From: Kitasatospora sp. NBC_00374
GTDB taxonomy: Bacteria; Actinomycetota; Actinomycetes; Streptomycetales; Streptomycetaceae
Assembly (NCBI RefSeq): GCF_041434935.1
Contig: NZ_CP107964.1
Span: 6,803,001-6,867,000 of the forward strand
Length of the DNA stretch: 64,000 nt
Reading direction: 5' to 3'
The notes beneath the pieces were generated by a model, which saw only the letters and a list, made by a program, of their open reading frames with translations, ran no database searches and was not told where the DNA came from. The first letter of the stretch is position 1; each line of letters starts with the position of its first letter. This document shows positions 38,251 through 47,306 of this stretch, in pieces. Position numbers and translations under genes: made by a program.

Positions 38251-40032
38251 GTGACCACGGACGAGATCACGATCGGTCTCGGCCTGATCACGGTGCTGGC
38301 CGTCGGCTCCCAGCTGCTGGCGAGCCTGCTGCGCATCCCCGCGATCCTCGTGCTGCTGCCGGTCGGCTTCACCGCCGGCGCGCTGACGGACGACGTCAAC
38401 CCCGAGCGTCTGCTGGGCGACGCCTTCTCCCCGCTGGTGTCGCTGGCGGTCGCGGTGATCCTCTACGACGCCGGCCTCGGGCTCGACCTGTTCCGGCTCA
38501 GGGGCCACACCCGCCGGGTGGTGGTCCGGCTGCTCTGGCTCGGCGCGCTCGTCACCTGGGTGTCGGCCGCGCTGCTCGCGGTGCCGCTGATCGCCATGTC
38601 GATGACCGCCGCGGTGATGCTCGGGGCCATCCTCGTCGTCAGCGGCCCCACCGTCGTCGGACCGCTGCTCGCGTACGTCCGGCCGACCGAGCGGCTGCAG
38701 CGGATCCTGGTCTGGGAGGGCGCCCTGATCGACCCGCTCGGCGGAATCCTGGGCGCGCTGGTCTTCCACGGCGTCCTCGCCAGCGGGGAGGACGGCCGGG
38801 TCGAGCAGCTCATCAGGTTCTTCGGCAGCGCGGCGGTCGGACTGGCGGCCGGTGCGGCCGGTGCGGCCGTGCTCTGGCTGCTCCTGCGGCACCTGGCGCT
38901 CGGGGAGGTCCTCGGCACCACCGTGCAGCTGGCCGCCGTGGTCGGGGTGTCCGCCGCCTGCGACGTCGTCCGGGACGACACCGGCCTGATCTCCGCCGTC
39001 GTGATGGGGATGGCGCTGGCCAACCTGCCGGGGCTGGACATCCCGGTCCGGCGTCCGTTCCTGGAGACCCTGGTCTCGCTGACCATCGGCCTGCTCTTCG
39101 TCTCCATCTCGGCCACCGTCACCCCGCACTCGCTGGTGCACGTGGCGCTGCCCGCCCTCGGCCTGGTCGCCCTGCTCGTCCTGGTGGTCCGGCCGCTGGT
39201 GGCGCTGCTCGCCACCGCCCGTACCGACGTGCCGCGCGGGGAGCGGTGGTTCATCGGCTGGATGGCCCCCCGGGGCATCGTCGCCGCGGCCACCGTCTCC
39301 ACCTTCTCGGCCCCGCTGGTCCAGGCGGGCGTCGCCGGCGCGCAGAAGATCCTCCCCGCCACCTTCGTGGTGATCGTGGCCACCGTCACGGTCTACGGTC
39401 TGACCGCCCTCCCGGTGGCCCGCCGGCTGGGCGCCCTGCGCTCCGCGCGCTCGCGGCCGCTGCTGGTCGGCGGCGCCCCCTGGGTGATCGACCTCGGCCT
39501 GGCCCTGCGCACGGCCGGGCTGGACGTGCTGATGTGGGCCGGTCTCGAACCGGAGCGCCGCAGCATCCGGGCGGCCGGCCTGGAGCTGGCCCCCGGCGAA
39601 CTGCTCGCGTCGGCCACCGGCGCCGGCGCCGAGTTGGAGGGCATCACCGGCGTGCTGCTGCTCACCGACGAGGACGACTTCAACGCGCTCGCCTCGACGA
39701 CCCTCCAGGAGGTCGTCGAGGGCCGCGTCCACCGCCTCGGGCCGCCCACCGACAGCCACGGCGTGGTCGCCCCGTACGCCGGCGGCGAGGCGCTGTTCCC
39801 CGCCGGGCTCAACCGGCCGGAGGTGACCCGGCGCTACCGGGAAGGCGCCCGGATCGTGACGCACCGCGTCGACGGCACGCTCCCGGACGGGCACCAGATG
39901 CTGTTCCTGGTGCGCCCGGACGGGCGGCTGGTGGCGGTCACCGAGTCGCAGAAGCCCGAGCCGAGCCCCGGGGACATCGCCGTCCTGCTCGGCCCCACGC
40001 CGGCCGGGGACGTCAGCCCAGCCGCTCCGTGA
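38251..40032 (+). CDS. cation:proton antiporter (CPA1-type) with C-terminal regulatory domain
   Basis: GTG start, 593 residues. The first 400 residues hold about twelve membrane helices of the sodium/proton exchanger fold, including VSGPTVVGPLLAYV and the charged helix EGALIDPLGGILG, where the acidic residues would carry the ion. The remaining 190 residues are cytoplasmic: a nucleotide-binding-like alpha/beta segment (RPLLVGGAPWVIDLGLALRTAGLDVLMWAG) and a TrkA-C-like end. Predicted role is pH and sodium or potassium homeostasis, which fits the position behind the bd oxidase. The end overlaps the convergent GMC gene by 20 bases. Confidence 0.88.
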   Translation: MTTDEITIGLGLITVLAVGSQLLASLLRIPAILVLLPVGFTAGALTDDVNPERLLGDAFSPLVSLAVAVILYDAGLGLDLFRLRGHTRRVVVRLLWLGALVTWVSAALLAVPLIAMSMTAAVMLGAILVVSGPTVVGPLLAYVRPTERLQRILVWEGALIDPLGGILGALVFHGVLASGEDGRVEQLIRFFGSAAVGLAAGAAGAAVLWLLLRHLALGEVLGTTVQLAAVVGVSAACDVVRDDTGLISAVVMGMALANLPGLDIPVRRPFLETLVSLTIGLLFVSISATVTPHSLVHVALPALGLVALLVLVVRPLVALLATARTDVPRGERWFIGWMAPRGIVAAATVSTFSAPLVQAGVAGAQKILPATFVVIVATVTVYGLTALPVARRLGALRSARSRPLLVGGAPWVIDLGLALRTAGLDVLMWAGLEPERRSIRAAGLELAPGELLASATGAGAELEGITGVLLLTDEDDFNALASTTLQEVVEGRVHRLGPPTDSHGVVAPYAGGEALFPAGLNRPEVTRRYREGARIVTHRVDGTLPDGHQMLFLVRPDGRLVAVTESQKPEPSPGDIAVLLGPTPAGDVSPAAP

Positions 40033-41593
40033 GGTGGTCGCCCACCCGCAGGGCGTTGGCGATGGCGGTCAGCGACGGGTTCACCGCGCCGATGCTCGGG
40101 AAGAAGCTGGTGTCCACCACGTAGAGGTTGTCGAGGTCGTGCGCCTTGCAGGTGACGTCGAGGGCGGAGCTCGCCGGGTCGGCGCCGAAGCGGACGGTGC
40201 CCGCCTGGTGTGCGGTGGCCCCGATCGGCATCCCCTTGTGCAGGTAGAGGCTGTGCGGGAGCAGGTGGTGCGGGTGCATGCCCAGGTGCTCCAGCATGCC
40301 GTGCAGCTTGTGCCGCAGCCGCTTCAGCCCCTCGATGTTGTTCTTCTCGTCCAGCGCGAGGTGGATGTCGCCGTCGTCGTCCAGGGTGACCCGGTTGTCC
40401 GGGTGCGGGAGATCCTCGCCGCACAGCCAGAAGTCCACCGCGTGGTGGGCCAGCACCTCGAACGGCATGTCCGGTGAGGCCATCCCGGCCCAGCGCGGCG
40501 CCTCGCCCTTGATCTGGTCGGCGTCCGACTTGCCGAGCATCTGCACGCCGCCGAGCGGGTAGTCCCAGTCGTCCGCGCCCAGGTACCAGTCGTTCAGGGC
40601 GAGGGTCTTCTGGAACCGGGTGTCGTTCGGCTCCCGGGAGACCGCCATCAGGGCGAGGTTGTTGTGCCGCATGTAGTGGCGGCCGACGGTGTCGGAGCTG
40701 TTGGCCAGGCCGCGCGGATGGCGTTCGTTCGCCGAACGCAGCAGCAGGGCGGCGGAGTTGACGGCCCCGCAGGCGACCACCACGAGGTCGCCCCGGAAGC
40801 GGGCCGTGGAGCCGTCCGCCAGCTCCGCGACCACGGCGGTGACGGTGCGTCCGCTGTCGTCCGTCTCCAGCTTCCGGACGTTGGCGCCGGTGACCATCGT
40901 GACGTTGTCGTGCTCCAGCGCCGGCTCGACGCAGATCACCTCGGCATCGGCCTTTCCCCGGACCAGGCAGGGGAAGCCGTCGACCCGGTTGCAGCGGATG
41001 CACACACTCCCGTGGGTCGCGCCGCCCTCGGCGTCCTGGGTGAGGTTGACCCCGATCGGCAGGTGGAAGGGGTGCAGGCCCTGCTTCTCCAGGTCGTCGC
41101 TGAGCTGCTGGATCCGCGGCTCGTGCCGCACCGGCGGGTGCGCGTACTGGGCGCTGACCGGGCCCTCGCCCGGGTCCTCGCCGTGCCGGCCGTGCACCAG
41201 GTACAGGTGCTCGGCCTGGGTGTAGTAGGGCTCCAGGTCCTCGTAGCGGATCGGCCAGGCGGGCGAGACACCGCCGTGGTGGCGCAGCTCGCCGAAGTCC
41301 TCCGGGCGCAGCCGGAACAGCGCGGCGCCGTAGAACTTGGTGTTGCCGCCGACGTAGTAGTTGACCTCCGGCGGGAACTGCTCGCCGTGCTTGTCGTACC
41401 AGAACTCGGGGGCGCGGTACTTGCCCTTGACGAAGACCGCGGTGGACTCCCAGTTGTCGCGCTCCCGGGGGAGGTAGTCGCCGCGTTCCAGGATCAGCAC
41501 GCGTCGGCCCGAGGGGGCGAGGCGGTGGGCGAGGGTGCCGCCGCCCGCGCCGGTGCCGATCACGATGACGTCGTAGTGCTGGCTGTCGGTCAT
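40013..41593 (-). CDS. GMC-family oxidoreductase
   Basis: The ATG at 41593 (MTDSQHYDVIVIGTGAGGG) gives 526 residues. The FAD dinucleotide loop GTGAGGGTLAHRL is at the N terminus with LERGDYLPRE after it, and the C-terminal domain holds GTVRFGADPASSALD and NPSLTAIANALR, the conserved GMC end that carries the active-site base region. Such flavoenzymes oxidise sugars or alcohols; substrate is unknown. No signal peptide. The cyclase gene upstream ends 61 bases away on the same strand, suggesting a shared transcript. Confidence 0.9.
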   Translation of the reverse strand: MTDSQHYDVIVIGTGAGGGTLAHRLAPSGRRVLILERGDYLPRERDNWESTAVFVKGKYRAPEFWYDKHGEQFPPEVNYYVGGNTKFYGAALFRLRPEDFGELRHHGGVSPAWPIRYEDLEPYYTQAEHLYLVHGRHGEDPGEGPVSAQYAHPPVRHEPRIQQLSDDLEKQGLHPFHLPIGVNLTQDAEGGATHGSVCIRCNRVDGFPCLVRGKADAEVICVEPALEHDNVTMVTGANVRKLETDDSGRTVTAVVAELADGSTARFRGDLVVVACGAVNSAALLLRSANERHPRGLANSSDTVGRHYMRHNNLALMAVSREPNDTRFQKTLALNDWYLGADDWDYPLGGVQMLGKSDADQIKGEAPRWAGMASPDMPFEVLAHHAVDFWLCGEDLPHPDNRVTLDDDGDIHLALDEKNNIEGLKRLRHKLHGMLEHLGMHPHHLLPHSLYLHKGMPIGATAHQAGTVRFGADPASSALDVTCKAHDLDNLYVVDTSFFPSIGAVNPSLTAIANALRVGDHLTERLG

Positions 41594-41654
41594 GCGGACC
41601 ACCGTCCTTCGGGTCGCCGGCCGGGGTCGGACGGCGTACGTGTCGGTGCCGTGA

Positions 41655-42602
41655 TCACAGGATCGCGATCGGGTTGACGGGGGAGCCGGTGGCCTGGGGC
41701 AGCCGCAGCGGGGCGACCACGCAGAGGAAGGACCAGCGGCCGTGCTGTGCGCAGATCGGTACCAGATCCTCGAACTGGAGGTAGTCGAGCAGGTGCAGCC
41801 CGAGGGCGTGCACCGCGAGCACGTGGACCGGGAAGGCGACGCCCTCGGTCGGGCTGGGCGCGGTGTCGTTGTTGCCGTCGCCGCCGAGGGCCGCGATGCG
41901 CCGCTCGGCGGCGAACCGCACGGCGTCGGGGTGCAGCCCGGCCCTGGCGTGGGCGGCGTCCCACGGGCCGGACTCGGTGCGCCGGCGCCGGTGGCCGACC
42001 CGGACGAACAGCAGGTCGCCCTCGCCGACCCGGACCTGCTGGGCGCGTTCGGCGGCGCGCAGCTCGTCCGCGGTGACGTGGTCGCCCGGTTCGAGCCAGG
42101 GCACGCCCCGCAGCCGGGGGATGTCGAGCAGGACGCCGCGTCCGACGATCCCGTCGCGGGCCAGTTCGACGGAGAGTGCGGTGGCCCCCGTCGGGGTCAC
42201 GGTGGTGGCGGGGACGCCGCCGTGCAGCGTGCCGTCGTAGACGACGTGGCACAGCGCGTCCAGGTGGCTGTCGGCGTCGCCGTGCACGTTCATGCCGAAG
42301 TGGTCGGTGGCGAAGTGCAGTCCGTGCGCGTGGGCCTCGTCCTCGGGCGGGCCGGTGAGCCGGTGGCCGGCGGGCTGCGGGTTGTCGGGGCCGGGCCGGG
42401 TCTCGACCGGCGCGGCCATGGTCACGGTGCGGCCCAGCCGGACTTCGCCCGCCGCGGCCCGGACGGTGGCGGCGGTGATGGTCTCCAGGGCGCCCCGGCC
42501 GCCGGTGCGGCCCGCGGCCGACTCACGCAGGCTCCGGTACAGCGCGCGGAACTCGTCCCGGCTCTGGCGCGGCGCACGGCCGGCCGCGGTCTGTGCGGTC
42601 AT
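41655..42602 (-). CDS. cyclase-family metal-dependent hydrolase (kynurenine formamidase-like)
   Basis: The ATG at 42602 gives 315 residues. The motif HGDADSHLDALCH corresponds to the HGTHxDxPxH metal site of the cyclase/formamidase family (PF04199), with some changed positions. The C-terminal part (FPVHVLAVHALGLHLLDYLQFEDLVPICAQHGRWSFLCVVAPLRLPQATGSPVNPIAIL) is the typical beta-strand end of the fold. Members hydrolyse cyclic amides or formyl groups. It lies between the GH15 and GMC genes with short gaps (23 and 61 bases), so these three may form an operon for a sugar- or amide-type substrate; this is an inference from spacing. Confidence 0.85.
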   Translation of the reverse strand: MTAQTAAGRAPRQSRDEFRALYRSLRESAAGRTGGRGALETITAATVRAAAGEVRLGRTVTMAAPVETRPGPDNPQPAGHRLTGPPEDEAHAHGLHFATDHFGMNVHGDADSHLDALCHVVYDGTLHGGVPATTVTPTGATALSVELARDGIVGRGVLLDIPRLRGVPWLEPGDHVTADELRAAERAQQVRVGEGDLLFVRVGHRRRRTESGPWDAAHARAGLHPDAVRFAAERRIAALGGDGNNDTAPSPTEGVAFPVHVLAVHALGLHLLDYLQFEDLVPICAQHGRWSFLCVVAPLRLPQATGSPVNPIAIL

Positions 42603-42625
42603 GGGGTGGCAGTCCTCACGGGGGG

Positions 42626-44443
42626 TCAACCGCGCTGCTTCTCCAGCGCCTCGTCCAGGGTGCTGGCCGCCATGATCAGCGACAGGTGGGTGAACGCCTG
42701 TGGGAAGTTGCCCAGTTGCTCACCGCTCGGGCCGATCTCCTCGGCGAACAGGCCGACGTGGTTGGCGTAGGTGTGCATCTTCTCGAAGGTGTAGCGCGCC
42801 GTGCGCAGCCGCCCGGCGCGGGCCAGGGCGTCGACGTAGAGGTAGGTGCAGAGGCTGAAGGTGCCCTCCGAGCCGCGCAGTCCGTCCGGCGAGGCCGCGG
42901 GGTCGTACCGGTAGACGAGGCTGTCCGAGACCAGCTTGCGCTCCATCGCGTCCAGGGTGGACAGCCAGCCCGGGCTCTTCGGCGACAGGAACCTGACCCG
43001 GGGGATCAGCAGCAGCGAGGCGTCCAGCACGTCGCCGCCGTAGTGCTGCACCAGGGCCTGTTCGCGCTGGCTCCAGCCCTTGTCCATGACCTCGTCGAGA
43101 ATGGTGTCCCGGGCGGTGGTCCAGAGCTCGGTGTTGGCGGGCCGGCTCAGGTCGAAGGCCAGCCGCAGGGCGCGGTCGAACGCGACCCAGCACATCACCC
43201 GGCTGTAGGTGAAGTCCTTGCGTCCGCCGCGGGTCTCCCAGATCCCCTCGTCCGGCCGGTCCCAGTTGTCGGCCAGCCAGTCCATGGCGCGGGCGAGGCC
43301 CTTCCAGCCGTGGTAGCCGGTCTGCACCCCGACTTCGAGGCTCTCGGTGAGGGCGTACATGGCCTCGCCGTAGATGTCGAGCTGGAGTTGGTCGGCGGCG
43401 GCGTTGCCGGCCCGGACCGGGCGGGAGCCCCGGTAGCCCTCCAGGTGCTCCAGGATCTCCTCGGTGAGATACGGGTCGCCGTCGACCCGGTACATGATCT
43501 GGAGCCGCTCGCCGGGGATCTCCGCCCGGTCGCGCATCCGGTCGCCGAGCCAGTGGGTGAACTGCGTGGCCTCCTCGATGAATCCGAGGTCGAGCAGGGC
43601 GCGCACGGACAGCGAGCCGTCCCGGACCCAGGTGTACCGGTAGTCCCAGTTGCGCTCGCCGCCGACCTGTTCGGGCAGGCCCATGGTGGCGGCGGCGACC
43701 GGTGCGCCGGTGGGCGCGAAGGTGAGGAGTTTGAGGGTGATCGCGGAGCGGTTCACCATCTCGGCCCAGCGGCCGCGGTAGCGGGAGGTGTGCAGCCATT
43801 GCTGCCAGAAGTCGACGGCCTCCCAGAGCTGGGCGGTGGTCTCCTCGACGGTGCGCGGCGCCGGTGCGGGCCCGTCGGCGTCGCAGGCGGTGAACGCCGC
43901 CATCGCGGACTCGCCGACACCGAGCGTGACCGTCCCCCGGACGTCGTCGCCGTCCCGCTCCAGCGGGAAGCTGGCCTGGAGGTGGCCGGTGATCCCCGGG
44001 CCGCGGAAGACGGCGCCTTCGGGCCGCAGATCGAGCTCGTGCGCGGCGCGGCCGTAGTCGAACCGCGGCCGGCACTCCAGGACGAACCGTACGGTGCCGC
44101 GCACGGCCCGGACGACCCGTAACAGGGTGTGCCGGTCGGTGGGGGTGTGGCTGGTGTTCGCGGTCATCCAGTCGACGACCTCGCCGACCCCTTCCGGCGA
44201 CATGAAGCGGGTGACCAGCACGCCGGTGTCCGGGTAGTAGAGCTGTTTGCAGGTCGAGTCGGAGCTGTCGGGCGCCAGCAGGAAGTAGCCGCCGCGGTCG
44301 TGGTCGAGCAGCGCGGCGAAGATGCTGGGGGAGTCGAAGCGGGGCGAGCAGAACCAGTCGACGGCGCCCTGGGACGAGACCAGGGCGGCGGTCTGCAGAT
44401 CGCCCACCAGACCGTGGTCGGCGATGGGGGGATAGCGGTCCAT
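42626..44443 (-). CDS. glycoside hydrolase family 15 protein (glucoamylase/trehalase-like)
   Basis: The ATG at 44443 (MDRYPPIADHGLVGDLQTAALVS) gives 605 residues, the usual size of intracellular actinobacterial GH15 proteins. The N-terminal beta-sandwich (GAVDWFCSPRFDSPSIFAALLD) is followed by the alpha/alpha-barrel with NWDYRYTWVRDGSLSVRALLDLGF, typical of the family, and WETRGGRKDFTYSRVMCWVAFDRAL. Related enzymes include trehalases of mycobacteria and Streptomyces and glucoamylases. No signal peptide, so the substrate is cytoplasmic. The ribosome site is weak. Confidence 0.92.
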   Translation of the reverse strand: MDRYPPIADHGLVGDLQTAALVSSQGAVDWFCSPRFDSPSIFAALLDHDRGGYFLLAPDSSDSTCKQLYYPDTGVLVTRFMSPEGVGEVVDWMTANTSHTPTDRHTLLRVVRAVRGTVRFVLECRPRFDYGRAAHELDLRPEGAVFRGPGITGHLQASFPLERDGDDVRGTVTLGVGESAMAAFTACDADGPAPAPRTVEETTAQLWEAVDFWQQWLHTSRYRGRWAEMVNRSAITLKLLTFAPTGAPVAAATMGLPEQVGGERNWDYRYTWVRDGSLSVRALLDLGFIEEATQFTHWLGDRMRDRAEIPGERLQIMYRVDGDPYLTEEILEHLEGYRGSRPVRAGNAAADQLQLDIYGEAMYALTESLEVGVQTGYHGWKGLARAMDWLADNWDRPDEGIWETRGGRKDFTYSRVMCWVAFDRALRLAFDLSRPANTELWTTARDTILDEVMDKGWSQREQALVQHYGGDVLDASLLLIPRVRFLSPKSPGWLSTLDAMERKLVSDSLVYRYDPAASPDGLRGSEGTFSLCTYLYVDALARAGRLRTARYTFEKMHTYANHVGLFAEEIGPSGEQLGNFPQAFTHLSLIMAASTLDEALEKQRG

Positions 44444-44607
44444 GGGGCCGTCCAATCTCAGACTGATCCCTACACGGCCACTATCCGACAGCCTGGACAC
44501 CTGCGCCTCCCGTGGTGGCGTGCCCGGACGGCGCGGGATTGCCGAACCCCTTGTCCACGGCGTTACTTGAGGTGGGTATCGGCCACCGCAGCCACGGAGG
44601 TTCGCAG

Positions 44608-45564
44608 ATGGTGGACCTGCTGCACATCCGGGTGGTGAGCCCGCCGGACCTCACCGAGCGGGCCGTCGGCATCCTGACCGCCGACCCGTGCGTCCTCAAC
44701 CTGGTCGTGCAGCCCGGCGTCGTCCGCCATCCGCAGGGCGACGCCATCGCCTTCGACGTCCTGACCGGGGCGGCCAACGAGGTCCTGCGCGGCCTGCGCG
44801 ACCTGGCGATCGACCGCCGTGGTTCGATCGCCATCGAACCCGTGGACGTCCACTTCTCCGGCCCGGCCGCCGAGGCCGGGGCGCGCCACCTGGGTTCGGC
44901 CGGCGGCGCACCCGTCTGGGAGCAGGTCGAGGCCCGGATCCGGGCCGAGGGCCGGTACGCGCCGAGCTTCTTCCTCTACCTCGTCATCGCCGGGATGATC
45001 GGCGCGGTGGGGATCGTCACCAACTCCCAGATCCTGATCGTCGCGGCCATGGTCGTCGGCCCCGAGTACGGTGCCATCGTCGGCATCGCGCTGGGCGTCG
45101 ACCGGCGCGACCGGCTGCGGGTCCGGCGGGGGCTGCGGGCCCTGGTCCTCGGATTCCTGCTGGCCATCGCCGTCACCCTGCTGTTCGCCCTGATGATCCG
45201 CGGGTTCGAACTGGAGTCGGAGGCGTTCCGGCTCGGGCTGCGGCCGGTGTCCAACCTGATCAACTCGCCCAACTTCTTCTCCTTCGCGGTGGCGGCCCTG
45301 GCGGGGATCGTCGGGATCGTCTCGCTGACGGAGGCGAGGACCAGCGCCCTGCTCGGGGTGTTCATCTCGGTCACCACCATCCCGGCGGCCGCGGACATCA
45401 GCGTCTCGATCGCGTTCGGCAGCTGGAACGAGGCCGGCGGGTCGCTCGTCCAGCTGCTGGTCAACATCGTGGTCCTGGTCGTGGTCGGCACGCTCACCCT
45501 CCGCGCCCAACGAGCGATCTGGCGGCGGATCGGGCTGCGCAACGGCCCGGCGCAGAAGCCGTAG
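44608..45564 (+). CDS. DUF389-family membrane protein
   Basis: The ATG at 44608 follows CGGAGG by seven bases and gives 318 residues; the upstream extension is rejected. A soluble ferredoxin-like N-terminal part (MVDLLHIRVVSPPDLTERAVGIL) precedes about six membrane helices, including NSQILIVAAMVVGPEYGAIVGIALGV, a DUF389 hallmark (SQxLIVAAMVVGPE). The C terminus is basic. The function of the family is unsettled. It is divergent from the GH15 gene and followed by the DUF2252 gene. Confidence 0.88.
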   Translation: MVDLLHIRVVSPPDLTERAVGILTADPCVLNLVVQPGVVRHPQGDAIAFDVLTGAANEVLRGLRDLAIDRRGSIAIEPVDVHFSGPAAEAGARHLGSAGGAPVWEQVEARIRAEGRYAPSFFLYLVIAGMIGAVGIVTNSQILIVAAMVVGPEYGAIVGIALGVDRRDRLRVRRGLRALVLGFLLAIAVTLLFALMIRGFELESEAFRLGLRPVSNLINSPNFFSFAVAALAGIVGIVSLTEARTSALLGVFISVTTIPAAADISVSIAFGSWNEAGGSLVQLLVNIVVLVVVGTLTLRAQRAIWRRIGLRNGPAQKP

Positions 45565-45710
45565 CCGCTTGCCCGGCGCGGTCGGCCCGGCTGGCCTGCC
45601 CGCGGCGTCCGGGCGACAGCCGCCGCGGCACCGCCGACACTGGAAGTCGGGGCTGGGACCAGGTCCGGCCGCCGGGACCCCGGCAGCCGCCCACGAGCCA
45701 GGAGGCCCGC

Positions 45711-47144
45711 ATGCCGAAGAAGCAGACCACGGCGGCCGACGGCGCCGCGTACCGGACGCCCGAGGAACGGGCCGACCGCGGCAAGGCCGCCCGCCGCCGC
45801 GTACCGCGTTCGAGCCACGCCGAGTACGAGCCGAAGAAGAAGCGGCCGGACCCGGTGGACCTGCTGGAGGCCCAGTCCGCGGCCAGGCTGCCGGAGCTCG
45901 TGCCCGTCCGCTACGGCCGGATGATCGAGTCGCCGTTCCGGTTCTACCGGGGCGCCGCCGCGATCATGGCCAGCGACCTCGCCGACACCCCGAAGTCCGG
46001 AATCAGGACCCAACTGTGCGGCGACGCCCACCTGTTGAACTTCCGGATGCTGGCCTCGCCGGAACGGCACCTGCTGTTCGACCTCAACGACTTCGACGAG
46101 ACACTGCCCGGCCCGTGGGAGTGGGACGTCAAACGGCTCGCCACCAGCATGGTCATCGCGAGCCGGGCCAACGGCTACGACGACGCGGAACGGGCCGACA
46201 TCGTGCTGGCCACCGTGCGCTCGTACCGCGAGGCCATGCGGCGGTTCGCGGAGATGCGGACGCTGGACGTCTGGTACGCCCAGGCGGACCTGGCCCTCGT
46301 CCAGCAGCTGGCCGAGGGCCGGCTGGAGAAGCGCGGCCGCAAGAGGCTGGCCAAGGAGGCGGCCAAGGCCCGCGGCCGCGACAGCCTTCAGGCCTTCGAC
46401 AAGCTGACCGAGACGGTGGACGGCCGGCCCAGGATCGCGGCCGACCCGCCCCTGCTCGTCCCGCTCGCCGATCTGCTCCCGGACGTTGAACGGGACGCCC
46501 TGATGGGCCAGTTCCACGAGCTGGTCCGGCGCTACGGGAGCACCCTCGCCGCCGACCGCCGCCACCTGCTCGGCCAGTTCAGACTGGTGGACATCGCCCG
46601 CAAGGTGGTCGGCGTCGGCAGCGTCGGCACCCGCTGCTGGATCTTCCTGCTGCTCGGCCGGGACGGCCGGGACCCGCTGTTCCTCCAGGCCAAGGAGGCC
46701 GACACCTCGGTACTGGCCCCCTTCGCCGGTGCGAGCGAGTACCAGAACCAGGGCGAGCGGGCGGTCGCCGGCCAGCGGCTGATGCAGGCCGCCAGCGACA
46801 TCTTCCTCGGCTGGGAGCGGGTCGACGGGATCGACGGCCGTCGGCGCGACTTCTACATCCGCCAACTGCGCGACTGGAAGGGCATCGCCGAGCCCGAGCT
46901 GATGGTGCCGAGCGGATTGCGGGCCTTCGGTGAACTCTGCGGCGGCATCCTGGCCCGTGCCCACGCCCGTTCCGGAGACCGGATCGCCATCGCGGCGTAC
47001 CTGGGCGGCGGCGACAGCTTCGACCTGGCGGTGGCCACCTTCGCCGAGCTCTACGCCGACCAGAACGAACGCGACCACCAGGCCCTGGTGGACGCCGTCC
47101 GCACCAGCCGGGTCGCCGCCGAGGAGGTGACGCCCTCGTCCTGA
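45711..47144 (+). CDS. DUF2252-family protein
   Basis: Starts after AGGAGG at 45711; 477 residues. Family marks: RVPRSSHAEY at the N terminus, SPFRFYRGAAAIMASDLA, LCGDAHLLNFRMLASPERHLLFDLNDFDETLPGPWEWDVKRLATS (the GDxHxxNF..FDxNDFDE pattern of an aminoglycoside-phosphotransferase-like fold), and QAKEADTSVL. The fold suggests a small-molecule or protein kinase, but no substrate is known. The preceding DUF389 gene ends 146 bases upstream, so co-transcription is possible. Confidence 0.9.
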   Translation: MPKKQTTAADGAAYRTPEERADRGKAARRRVPRSSHAEYEPKKKRPDPVDLLEAQSAARLPELVPVRYGRMIESPFRFYRGAAAIMASDLADTPKSGIRTQLCGDAHLLNFRMLASPERHLLFDLNDFDETLPGPWEWDVKRLATSMVIASRANGYDDAERADIVLATVRSYREAMRRFAEMRTLDVWYAQADLALVQQLAEGRLEKRGRKRLAKEAAKARGRDSLQAFDKLTETVDGRPRIAADPPLLVPLADLLPDVERDALMGQFHELVRRYGSTLAADRRHLLGQFRLVDIARKVVGVGSVGTRCWIFLLLGRDGRDPLFLQAKEADTSVLAPFAGASEYQNQGERAVAGQRLMQAASDIFLGWERVDGIDGRRRDFYIRQLRDWKGIAEPELMVPSGLRAFGELCGGILARAHARSGDRIAIAAYLGGGDSFDLAVATFAELYADQNERDHQALVDAVRTSRVAAEEVTPSS

Positions 47145-47150
47145 CCCCGA

Positions 47151-47168
47151 CGGCCCGCCGTTGGGCCG
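47151..47168 (+). terminator. short hairpin after the DUF2252 gene
   Basis: CGGCCC and GGGCCG arms with a short centre lie seven bases after the stop at 47144. The stem is only six base pairs, so this is a weak candidate terminator. Confidence 0.35.
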
Positions 47169-47306
47169 GGGGAATGACAGTCGTGCGGCCTCGGCGCCGC
47201 GGCGGTCGGCCCTGCCCGGGGCGGCCGCCGCGGCGTGGTATCACGGCATGGACGCCCCGGGGAGGGCGGACCCCCGAGGACTTCCGGCGCTGAGGAGACG
47301 GTGACC

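Noticed and set aside
36988..39894. 968-codon minus-strand frame opposite cydB and the antiporter
   Set aside because: Shadow with His/Gln/Asp/Gly low complexity; the plus strand has two clear membrane protein genes.
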